Below, one piece after another: positions 49,759 through 56,871 of a DNA stretch of 64,000 nucleotides (positions are counted from its first letter, which is position 1; every line of letters starts with the position of its first letter). The notes beneath the pieces were generated by a model. The model made no database searches and was not told where the DNA came from. It saw only the letters and a list, made by a program, of their open reading frames with translations. The position numbers and the translations under genes are program-made. The DNA comes from UBA1258 sp963643225 (GTDB lineage Bacteria > Bacillota > Clostridia > Lachnospirales > Lachnospiraceae), in the NCBI GenBank assembly GCA_963643225.1, contig CAVIIX010000009.1, positions 35,843 to 99,842 of the forward strand. Direction: 5' to 3'.

Positions 49759-50541
49759 TTATTTTAATAAAGAAAGGCTTGCTGAGTCAATATCGGGATA
49801 TTTTGCAGCGATTTCTGCATAGGTGCCTTCTTTAACTAATTCAGCTACAGCGCCTTCGATTGCGTCGCAAAGAGCCTGATCTGTAGAACGGAAAGCAATA
49901 CCGTACTGCTCACCACCAAGATTTTCATCGATGATTACGTAGCCTTCGTTTTCTGAAACATAAGAAGTAGCAACAGGATAGTCAACAAATACTGCATCAA
50001 CAGCACCACCGCCTAATTCTGTAAAGCACTTTAAGAAGCTGTCACAGGTAACGGTATTGCTGAAGGTTGCAGACCAGTCAGCAAGGTCGTTATTAAGTAA
50101 TTCTTCACCTGAAGTACCAAGCTGAACAGCTACTGCCTTGCCGGCAAGATCTGTAGAAGTTGTAATGCCTGCATCTGCCTTTACTACAAGTACCTGAGTA
50201 TTGTCAAAATAAGGAGTAGAGATAACGTATCCTTCTTCCTTCATGGAATCAAGAATTGTCATACCTGACCATACGCAGTCACATTCATCAGCATCAAGCT
50301 GGATTAATTTTTCATCCCAGTTAACTGCAAAGATTTCGAATTCATAACCAAGCTTTTCACAAGCAGCCTTACAGATTTCTACGTCAAAACCTGTGTACTC
50401 ACCATCATCGCCTAAATAGCTGAAGGGGGGATATTCAGGATCGATACCCATTACAAACTTAGTTGCTTCCTTGCTTGAACCGCAAGCTGTTAAGGATAAA
50501 ACCATTAATGTGCTAAGTAAAATTGCTAAAAATTTTTTCAT
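49759..50541 (-). CDS. Polar amino acid ABC transporter, substrate-binding lipoprotein
   Basis: The 260-residue protein has a lipoprotein signal (MKKFLAILLSTLMVLSLTAC) and a family 3 solute-binding fold: MGIDPEYPPFSYLGDDGEYTG, GFDVEICKA and the hinge region VQLGTSGEE. It captures an amino acid outside the membrane for the permease and ATPase downstream. Its own promoter and the hairpin that follows should make it more abundant than the membrane parts. Confidence 0.93.
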   Translation of the reverse strand: MKKFLAILLSTLMVLSLTACGSSKEATKFVMGIDPEYPPFSYLGDDGEYTGFDVEICKAACEKLGYEFEIFAVNWDEKLIQLDADECDCVWSGMTILDSMKEEGYVISTPYFDNTQVLVVKADAGITTSTDLAGKAVAVQLGTSGEELLNNDLADWSATFSNTVTCDSFLKCFTELGGGAVDAVFVDYPVATSYVSENEGYVIIDENLGGEQYGIAFRSTDQALCDAIEGAVAELVKEGTYAEIAAKYPDIDSASLSLLK

Positions 50542-50575
50542 AATTATTTTCCTTTCATTGATTTAATGCTTTAGC

Positions 50576-50604
50576 ATATTAGCACAATAAAATCATTTTG
50601 TAAA
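50576..50604 (-). promoter_or_regulatory. SigmaA-type promoter of the amino acid transporter operon
   Basis: On the minus strand TTTACA (50599-50604), a 17-base spacer ending TGC, and TAATAT (50576-50581), 34 bases before the binding protein start. Confidence 0.7.
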
Positions 50605-50620
50605 GTGCATTAATAATAAA

Positions 50621-50728
50621 AATCGCCTTGGCGACATATTCCTTACGCGCGAGTGCGCATCATTGGCACGTAGTGCCTTTTTTAACCTATATGGAATTGT
50701 AACGCAATTTCAATTTCATATAGGTTAA
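50621..50728. repeat. Family 2 repeat, copy without first hairpin
   Basis: GCGACATATTCCTTACGCGC, GGCACGTAGTGCC and a large hairpin with arms TTAACCTATATGGAATTG and CAATTTCATATAGGTTAA. The arm sequence differs from other copies but pairs within itself. Confidence 0.8.
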
Positions 50729-50730
50729 AA

Positions 50731-50757
50731 AAAATAGACCAAAAAATGGCCTATTTT
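50731..50757 (-). terminator. Terminator of the EAL-HDOD gene
   Basis: AATAGGCC and GGTCTATT form a stem with a G-T pair and a T-run on the minus strand, 16 bases after the stop. Confidence 0.65.
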
Positions 50758-50772
50758 TTAGGTTTTCTTTAT

Positions 50773-51996
50773 TTATTCCTTAAAAAGATCTCTGTACCAG
50801 CGTAGTGCATCAAGATAAGCATCATATACATCCTTCATATCGATGCCCTCTAAAACCATCCTTCTTGAGATTTCCTCCCAGTTTGCTTTCTCGTACTGTT
50901 TTATAAAATCAAGTACTTCTGCAAAAGAACCCTTGTTACGTAGCAAGGCGTCTTCAATGGGTTTTGAAATCTTTACCATGGTTAAAGCTTCATTCATGGA
51001 TTTATTTAAAATAATGTCAAGCACTGAGAAAAGTCCCATAAGGAAAAGTTCACTTGACTGTCCTGCCATCTCATAAATCGGTGCAAGGTTCTCTGCAAAC
51101 TTTGCTCTTATTAGCGATACTCTTGTAATCTCGCTTGGCTTATCTTCACAAAGCTTTTCTGCTACAGCAGTGTTAATCCATTTTTTTAATTCACGCTGTC
51201 CTAACATTGCAGCTGCATGCCTGATAGTGGTAATGCCCTTGTTAACGGTCATTTTGTTTACCATCTTTAAAAGCAATACCACAAGTGCAGTATCTCTTCC
51301 TATTACGTCTGCAGCATCCGCAATATCGTAATCTTCTTTATTAACCGTATTTAAAAGCTCTATATAGGTTGCCTTAACGGGAGCAATTTTCTTATCTCCC
51401 TTTGTAACCGGAAGTCTGTAAAAGTCTCCTTCGTATAAAGAATAGCCACCGCTCTTTTTAAGCTTTTCATAAATTTCTACGCTTTCAATATTACCTGCCA
51501 CAAGCTTTACATTAGGATAAAGCTTTGAAAAATAGATCTTTGCCTTTGAGATTTCTATTCTCTTATAATCTAAAAGAATAAAGTCCATCTTCTTAAGGAT
51601 TTTTTTATAATCTTCAAAGTCTGCCACATACAACTTTCTTACAGCAAAGCGATATTTTTTCTTTCTTAGCTCGTCAATTCTCTTTAAATATGCTTCTTCG
51701 GGCTTAACGGATTTATCTATTAAAATAACAATTCTGTCGCTTTGTGCCTTACACTGTTCTTCAATGTCCGCAAAAAGCGAAATGTTATTAACCGGCACGA
51801 AAATGTCGGCATCCTCTGAAAGAGTCTCAATACCTGTATTTTCTATAACCTCTAAGCCACTTATTATACCGGCACCGTCATTCATTCCTGTACCTAATAA
51901 GCTTGGATTTAACAGCTGGTTTTCTTTCTGTGCAAATAAAGAAAACGCCTTAACTTCCATATTTTCATTAAACAAAGGTATTAATGTAGCAAGCAT
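50773..51996 (-). CDS. Degenerate EAL plus HDOD domain signalling protein
   Basis: The protein of about 407 residues has an N-terminal EAL-like barrel without the EAL motif or most metal ligands (FILLDYKRIEISKAKIYF) and a C-terminal HDOD domain (NKGITTIRHAAAMLGQRELKKWI). This is the YuxH-type layout; such proteins usually do not cut c-di-GMP and may bind it or act as scaffolds. The frame opens at 52053, but GGAGA before ATG 51996 (MLATLIPLFNENME) marks the start. It is a possible partner in c-di-GMP control of the PelD-like protein, by inference only. Confidence 0.83.
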   Translation of the reverse strand: MLATLIPLFNENMEVKAFSLFAQKENQLLNPSLLGTGMNDGAGIISGLEVIENTGIETLSEDADIFVPVNNISLFADIEEQCKAQSDRIVILIDKSVKPEEAYLKRIDELRKKKYRFAVRKLYVADFEDYKKILKKMDFILLDYKRIEISKAKIYFSKLYPNVKLVAGNIESVEIYEKLKKSGGYSLYEGDFYRLPVTKGDKKIAPVKATYIELLNTVNKEDYDIADAADVIGRDTALVVLLLKMVNKMTVNKGITTIRHAAAMLGQRELKKWINTAVAEKLCEDKPSEITRVSLIRAKFAENLAPIYEMAGQSSELFLMGLFSVLDIILNKSMNEALTMVKISKPIEDALLRNKGSFAEVLDFIKQYEKANWEEISRRMVLEGIDMKDVYDAYLDALRWYRDLFKE

Positions 51997-52074
51997 ATTT
52001 TTTAATCTCCGTTTTGGGTTAAAATAATACACAATTAGCATATTACTATACAATTAACGAATTTTTAAAAATTA

Positions 52075-52719
52075 TTATCTGTAGATAATATATTTACATA
52101 TAGGATTTCCCATGGATGAAAACTTTTCTTCATATTCTGTCATAATGTTTCCTATTTTAAGGTTATCGTCATTATGAAGGTCGTAGGTTACCACCTTTGC
52201 TTTCCAGCCTGCTGGCTTAAGCTCCTCCAATGCAAAATCAAATAAAGCACGGTTATCTGTTTTAAATTCAAGGTCTCCCGTTTTCTTAAGTATCTTATCA
52301 AAGCGTCCTAAAAATTCTCTTGAAGGAAGACGTCTCTTGGCGTGTCTGTCCTTGGGCCAGGGATCAGAAAAATTTAAATAAATCTTGTCTACTTCGCCTT
52401 CCTCAAATACTTCCTCTATTTCAACAGCATCCATACATATGAATTTTAAATTAGACGGAGGCTTTTCTAAGGCATCCATTTTCTGAACAGCTCTTAAAAG
52501 TACACTTGTATATCTTTCTATTCCTATATAATTTCTATCTGGATTTTTAATGGCATTTTCTATTATGAATTTGCCCTTTCCCATACCTATTTCAATAAAT
52601 ATTGGATTTTCATTTAAAAATACGGTTTTCCAGTTTCCTTTTAAAACCTTAGGGTCATTAATGACGTATTCACTGCTTTCAATTACGTCTCCTGCTCCTC
52701 TTATGTTTCTAAGTCTCAT
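52075..52719 (-). CDS. trmB: tRNA (guanine-N7-)-methyltransferase
   Basis: TrmB makes m7G46 in tRNA using SAM. The 214-residue protein has the SAM motif IEIGMGKGKFI, IGIERYTSVLLRA and the TrmB signature NFSDPWPKDRHAKRRL, and ends in the FSSMGNPICKY region. Length is normal. It is followed by the EAL-HDOD gene with a separate ribosome site. Confidence 0.95.
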   Translation of the reverse strand: MRLRNIRGAGDVIESSEYVINDPKVLKGNWKTVFLNENPIFIEIGMGKGKFIIENAIKNPDRNYIGIERYTSVLLRAVQKMDALEKPPSNLKFICMDAVEIEEVFEEGEVDKIYLNFSDPWPKDRHAKRRLPSREFLGRFDKILKKTGDLEFKTDNRALFDFALEELKPAGWKAKVVTYDLHNDDNLKIGNIMTEYEEKFSSMGNPICKYIIYR

Positions 52720-52740
52720 AAAATACTTCCTTCACAAAAA

Positions 52741-52881
52741 AGAGTTTCGCTTGCGAAACTCTCGCACCGGGTGCGGTCATCTTAGCGACATATACCTTAC
52801 GCGCGAGTGCGCATCATTGGCACGTAGTGCCTTTTTTTACCACATAGGGAATTGCAATGCAATTTCCTATGTGGTAAAAAA
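52741..52881. repeat. Family 2 intergenic repeat, full copy
   Basis: Hairpin AGAGTTTCGC/GCGAAACTCT (52741-52762), the GCGACATATACCTTACGCGC middle, GGCACGTAGTGCC, and a large near-perfect hairpin with arms TTTACCACATAGGGAATTGC and GCAATTTCCTATGTGGTAAA. It parallels the copy at 988-1128 over its full length. Confidence 0.88.
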
Positions 52882-52908
52882 AATAAGCCGATGCTTTCGC
52901 ATCGGCTT
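52875..52908 (-). terminator. Terminator of agcS
   Basis: AAGCCGATGC and GCATCGGCTT pair around a four-base loop, with a T-run on the minus strand, 12 bases after the stop. Confidence 0.93.
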
Positions 52909-52920
52909 ATTATATCACAT

Positions 52921-54330
52921 TTATTTTTCGCTTTTCAATTTATCTAAATAAAGCTTTGTTTCGGAAGCAATTACACCGCTTAAAGCAATCAAAGCAACTA
53001 AGTTAGGAAGTGCCATCAGTCCGTTAAAGATATCGGCGATTGTCCAAACAGCAGATACTGTGAGGTAAGGACCTACAAAAACTGCTACAATGTATAACCA
53101 CTTAAAGGTCATTAATGCACCCTTCTTGTTGCCAACCAGATATTCAAGACATCTTTCTGAATAATAATCCCAGCCAAGAATTGTGGTGAATGCAAAGAAT
53201 ATTAAACAAAGCATTAATATAAAGGAAGCCGTCTTTCCTGGTAAAAAGCTTAAACCGTTCTGGAATGCATAGTCTGTAACGGCTGCACCTGAAAGACCTG
53301 TATTCTGTGCTCCTGTAATAACAATTGATAAACCTGTCATGGTACATACGATTAATGTATCAATTATTGTACCTGTCATGGAGATAAGTCCCTGCTTTGC
53401 AGGAGACTCAATCTTTGCTGCACATGCGGCGATGGGAGCTGAACCTAAACCGGCTTCGTTTGAAAAGATACCTCTTGCAACACCCTTCTGCATGGCCATA
53501 AGCATCGCACCAAGAGCACCACCTGCTGCAGCTCTTAAGCCAAATGCACTTTCAAAAATTTCTTTGAAAGCAGCAGGAATTCTGCTTACGTTGCATCCTA
53601 TTAATACAAGTGCTGCAACAATATAAATAACTGCCATAAAGGGAACAATAACTTCTGAAACCTTTGAAATTCTCTTTAAACCGCCGATTACTACCAAAGC
53701 AACACATACTGTTACAATTAATCCTACAATTACTGTAGACCAGGTATAATCCATACCACCGATGCGTAATGCAATATGTGACTGCTCTTCATCAAAGAAG
53801 TTTTCTGCTGCAGTTGTAATACCGTTAATCTGAGTAATAGTACCAATACCCATTAATCCTGCAAGTACACCAAAGAAGGCAAATAATTTAGCAAGCCATT
53901 TCCATTTTGAACCCATACCTTTTTCAATGTAGTAAAAGGGTCCGCCAAGTACATGACCATTTTCATCAACAGTTCTGAATTTTGTGGCAAGTAAACATTC
54001 TGCATATTTTGTAGCTGTACCAAGTAAAGCTGCAACCCACATCCAGAATAATGCACCCGGTCCACCTGCACAGATTGCAGTAGCGACTCCTACGATGTTA
54101 CCTGTACCAATAGTAGCGGATAATGCAGTACATAATGCACCAAAACTGCTTACTTCGCCTTCCTCTTCAGTTTCCTGTTTTGAAAATGCAAATTTGAAAG
54201 CCTTAAAAAGCTTACGGAATTGAATTCCGCCGGATCTGATAGTAAGTAATAAACCTACTGCCATGATTAGGACGATTAACGGAACGCCCCATACAAAGTC
54301 ATCGACTTTTCCTAAAATTGTGTTTAACAT
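52921..54330 (-). CDS. Sodium:alanine/glycine symporter (AGCS family)
   Basis: The 469-residue protein has about 11 membrane helices and the AGCS marks GALCTALSATIGTGNIVGVA, GGPGALFWMWVAALLG and GIFSNEAGLGSAPIA. It imports alanine or glycine with sodium. A glycine riboswitch directly before its ribosome site argues that glycine is the main substrate or signal. It is monocistronic. Confidence 0.94.
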   Translation of the reverse strand: MLNTILGKVDDFVWGVPLIVLIMAVGLLLTIRSGGIQFRKLFKAFKFAFSKQETEEEGEVSSFGALCTALSATIGTGNIVGVATAICAGGPGALFWMWVAALLGTATKYAECLLATKFRTVDENGHVLGGPFYYIEKGMGSKWKWLAKLFAFFGVLAGLMGIGTITQINGITTAAENFFDEEQSHIALRIGGMDYTWSTVIVGLIVTVCVALVVIGGLKRISKVSEVIVPFMAVIYIVAALVLIGCNVSRIPAAFKEIFESAFGLRAAAGGALGAMLMAMQKGVARGIFSNEAGLGSAPIAACAAKIESPAKQGLISMTGTIIDTLIVCTMTGLSIVITGAQNTGLSGAAVTDYAFQNGLSFLPGKTASFILMLCLIFFAFTTILGWDYYSERCLEYLVGNKKGALMTFKWLYIVAVFVGPYLTVSAVWTIADIFNGLMALPNLVALIALSGVIASETKLYLDKLKSEK

Positions 54331-54342
54331 GTCTTTTCTCCT

Positions 54343-54420
54343 GTCCTTTTGCCTGAGAGATCGGTAAGTTTCACCTTACACCTTCGGCGCTCTAAAATTT
54401 CGAGTCTCTCCAGAATTTCG
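54343..54420 (-). ncRNA. Glycine riboswitch, single aptamer
   Basis: On the minus strand CTGGAGAGACTCG, AGAGCGCCGAAGGTGTAAG and CTCTCAGGCAAAAGGAC match the glycine aptamer blocks in order. Only one aptamer is seen. It abuts the agcS ribosome site AGGAG (54338-54342), so control is probably at translation start. Confidence 0.92.
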
Positions 54421-54486
54421 TGCTTTAACTATTTAAAGCCTCAAATTGAATGATACATAATCTTTTTTTCTCTGTCAACGAAAAAA

Positions 54487-54495
54487 TGGTATAAT
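54487..54495 (+). promoter_or_regulatory. Extended -10 promoter of dacF
   Basis: TGG followed by TATAAT (54490-54495), 22 bases before the ATG at 54518. The -35 region is poor. It places the transcript start after the upstream ATG at 54494. Confidence 0.6.
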
Positions 54496-54517
54496 GTCCT
54501 TAAATGTGAGGATTTTT

Positions 54518-56014
54518 ATGAAAAAAGGCTTTTTAACAAGGGTTTTCAGCTTTTCTTTGGCTGCCGCAATAATATTCTCTCCGCTCTCTTCATATGCAAT
54601 GGAAGCGGATATGACAGCTCAGAAGCTTTTACCCATTCAATCAAACGAAATTAACAACTGGCCGGTTGGTCCTTCTGTCAGTGCGTACTCAGCACTTTTA
54701 ATGGATGCAGACACCGGAGTTATTTTATATGAAAAAAACGCTTATGAAAAAATGTATCCTGCAAGCACCACAAAGCTTTTGACCTGTCTGCTTGCAATGG
54801 AAAAAGAAGATGCTAATCTTAACGACCTTGTTTCTTTTTCCTACGATGCGGTCATGACAGTTCCATGGGATGCATCCAAAATGGGAATGGATGTGGGCGA
54901 AAAGATGACTCTTGAAGAATGTCTCTACGGAATCTTAGTAGTATCTGCCAATGAAGTTTCTAATGCAGTAGCAGAATACGTATCGGGAGATATTGATACC
55001 TTTGTTAAATTAATGAATAATCGGGCAAAAGAACTGGGGTGTACAGCCACTAATTTTACAAATGCCCACGGCTATACCGATGAAGATCACTACACAACCG
55101 CATATGATCTTACTTTAATAGCAAAGGAATTTTTTAAAAATGAGCTTTTATCAAAAATATGCCGTTCTACAGAATATCACTGGTATCCTACAGAATATCA
55201 GCCTGACGATATGTATTTAGGCTCCACCAATTATTTTTTAAAGGGAAGAAAATTCTGTGAAGGTTTAATTGGTTCAAAAACAGGCTACACGGATGAATCA
55301 AGAAATGTTTTGGTTACATGTGCAGAAAGAAACGGTATGAAATTAATAGCCGTTGTAATGATGGAAGAAACACCTTACCAGTATGATGACACAAACACCT
55401 TACTTGATTACGGCTTTTCAAACTTTGAAAAAATAAAGGTTTCTGAATACGAAAAAAAATACATAGTAACAGACGAAACCTTCTTTCATTCAGATTCAGC
55501 TGTTTTTGGTGACTGTTCAAGTGTTATTTCACTTGATTCAAACGCCACAGTTATTTTACCTAAGACACTTACCTTTAATGAATTATCTTCTTCTCTTTCT
55601 TTAAACACGAATGAATCGAATGATAATTTAATTGCCACCGTTAATTATTCCTATGATAATGTGTTTTTAGGTAAGGCAAATATTTATTTTTCAAAGAAAA
55701 ACGATACAGCCTTCGTCTTTGATGAAACAAATCCTGAAATCGATGATTCAAAAGAATCAGAGGAAGAAACTGTATTTATTTATATTAATTACATTATTTA
55801 CGGAGTAGTTGCTTTATTTATTTTAATACTTTTAATTACCCTTATTCGTAAGATTTTATCAAATTACCATTTCGCAGAAAGGCGCAAAGCTGCAATGCGC
55901 TGGAAAAAGCGTAAAAAATATGAACCTGGCCCTTCCTACAGAGCCACCAAGAAAAATAAAAAAAGAAAATCAAAAAAATGGAAAAAAAAGGATTTGTATT
56001 ACTTTGATTTATAA
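54518..56014 (+). CDS. D-alanyl-D-alanine carboxypeptidase (penicillin-binding, DacF-like)
   Basis: The protein of about 498 residues has a signal peptide ending SSYA-M, then a serine transpeptidase-fold domain with STTK (active serine about residue 83), the SAN motif in VVSANEVSNAV and the KTG motif in GSKTGYTD. After a beta-rich linker comes one membrane helix (INYIIYGVVALFILILLITL) and a very basic cytoplasmic tail. It trims the last D-Ala from cell-wall stem peptides. GAGG precedes ATG 54518. Its stop codon TAA lies inside the TTATAAAAGC end of the repeat array. Confidence 0.92.
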   Translation: MKKGFLTRVFSFSLAAAIIFSPLSSYAMEADMTAQKLLPIQSNEINNWPVGPSVSAYSALLMDADTGVILYEKNAYEKMYPASTTKLLTCLLAMEKEDANLNDLVSFSYDAVMTVPWDASKMGMDVGEKMTLEECLYGILVVSANEVSNAVAEYVSGDIDTFVKLMNNRAKELGCTATNFTNAHGYTDEDHYTTAYDLTLIAKEFFKNELLSKICRSTEYHWYPTEYQPDDMYLGSTNYFLKGRKFCEGLIGSKTGYTDESRNVLVTCAERNGMKLIAVVMMEETPYQYDDTNTLLDYGFSNFEKIKVSEYEKKYIVTDETFFHSDSAVFGDCSSVISLDSNATVILPKTLTFNELSSSLSLNTNESNDNLIATVNYSYDNVFLGKANIYFSKKNDTAFVFDETNPEIDDSKESEEETVFIYINYIIYGVVALFILILLITLIRKILSNYHFAERRKAAMRWKKRKKYEPGPSYRATKKNKKRKSKKWKKKDLYYFDL

Positions 56015-56397
56015 AAGCGGCACTACGTGCCTTACTAGGTACTGGGCTTATAACCCAGCACCTAGTTAAAAAGCACCCTCTGCCTAAAGGCAGTTGGTGC
56101 TTTTTAGCTTCTGTCAATGATATTCGCAATTCGCTTCGCTACTTGCTCATATAAAAGCGGCACTACGTGCCTTACTAGGTACTGGGCTTATAACCCAGCA
56201 CCTAGTTAAAAAGCACCCTCTGCCTAAAGGCAGTTGGTGCTTTTTAGCTTCTGTCAATGATATTCGCAATTCGCTTCGCTACTTGCTCATATAAAAGCGG
56301 CACTACGTGCCTTACTAGGTACTGGGCTTATAACCCAGCACCTAGTTAAAAAGCACCCTCTGCCTAAAGGCAGTTGGTGCTTTTTAGCTTTTATAAA
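56007..56397. repeat. Tandem array of family 1 repeats (2.7 units of 140 bp)
   Basis: Units start at 56011, 56151 and 56291; the first two are identical over 140 bases and the third covers 100. Each unit has AAAAGCGGCACTACGTGCC, hairpin B (ACTAGGTACTGGGCTTATAA with CCCAGCACCTAGT) and hairpin A (AAAAAGCACC..CTGCC/GGCAG..GGTGCTTTTT); units 1 and 2 add a 40-base linker TGTCAATGATATTCGCAATT. The outer ends are TTTATAAAAGC and GCTTTTATAAA. The left end gives the dacF stop codon, and the right end the stop of the HIT gene on the other strand. It replaces an ordinary terminator between these convergent genes. Confidence 0.93.
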
Positions 56398-56810
56398 TAT
56401 TTCTTTATTTCTTCTATAATTTTACTATATTCTTCATCAGTTAAAGTCTTCTGTTTAGGATCCATTAAAAATACGCCGCCCCATTCAAATTCATCTTTAT
56501 ATTTCGGTACAAGATGAAAATGAAGGTGATGACCTGTGTCACCGTATGCTCCGTAATTTACTTTATCAGGATTAAACGCCTTGTGAATTGCTTCAGATAC
56601 ATGATTTATATCTTCCATGTAGGCTGCTCTTTCTTTTGGAGTCAATTCAGTTATTTCACTTACATGCTTTTTATTGGCAACAATACATCTTCCTATATGA
56701 CTCTGCTCCTTAAAAAGATAAACCTTTGATTCCTTAAGCTCGCATATTTTAATACCAAATTTTTCTACAAGTGCTCCTTCTGCACAATAGGAACAATTTT
56801 CATCAAACAT
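56391..56810 (-). CDS. HIT family nucleotide-binding protein
   Basis: The 139-residue protein has an N-terminal CSYCAEG (possible zinc pair) and the histidine triad HHLHFHLVPKY, with GRCIVANKKHV typical of HIT proteins. It hydrolyses nucleotide conjugates such as dinucleotide polyphosphates; the exact substrate is unknown. The frame opens at 56900, but GGAGG stands eight bases before ATG 56810, so that start is used. Its stop lies in the end of the repeat array. Confidence 0.88.
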   Translation of the reverse strand: MFDENCSYCAEGALVEKFGIKICELKESKVYLFKEQSHIGRCIVANKKHVSEITELTPKERAAYMEDINHVSEAIHKAFNPDKVNYGAYGDTGHHLHFHLVPKYKDEFEWGGVFLMDPKQKTLTDEEYSKIIEEIKKYL

Positions 56811-56829
56811 AAAATACCTCCGTTTATTT

Positions 56830-56866
56830 AATTTCCCCGGTGCAATGCACCAGGGAAATTTTTTAT
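56830..56866. terminator. Hairpin between gyrA and the HIT gene
   Basis: AATTTCCC-GGTGC and GCACC-GGGAAATT form a strong stem just past the gyrA stop. The T-run is on the plus strand, so it is a good terminator for plus-strand transcription and a weaker one for gyrA. Confidence 0.55.
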
Positions 56867-56871
56867 TCTTC

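Noticed and set aside
56011..56390. Tandem repeats resembling a CRISPR array
   Set aside because: The unit is 140 bp and is identical throughout, with no short repeats separated by unique spacers and no cas genes.
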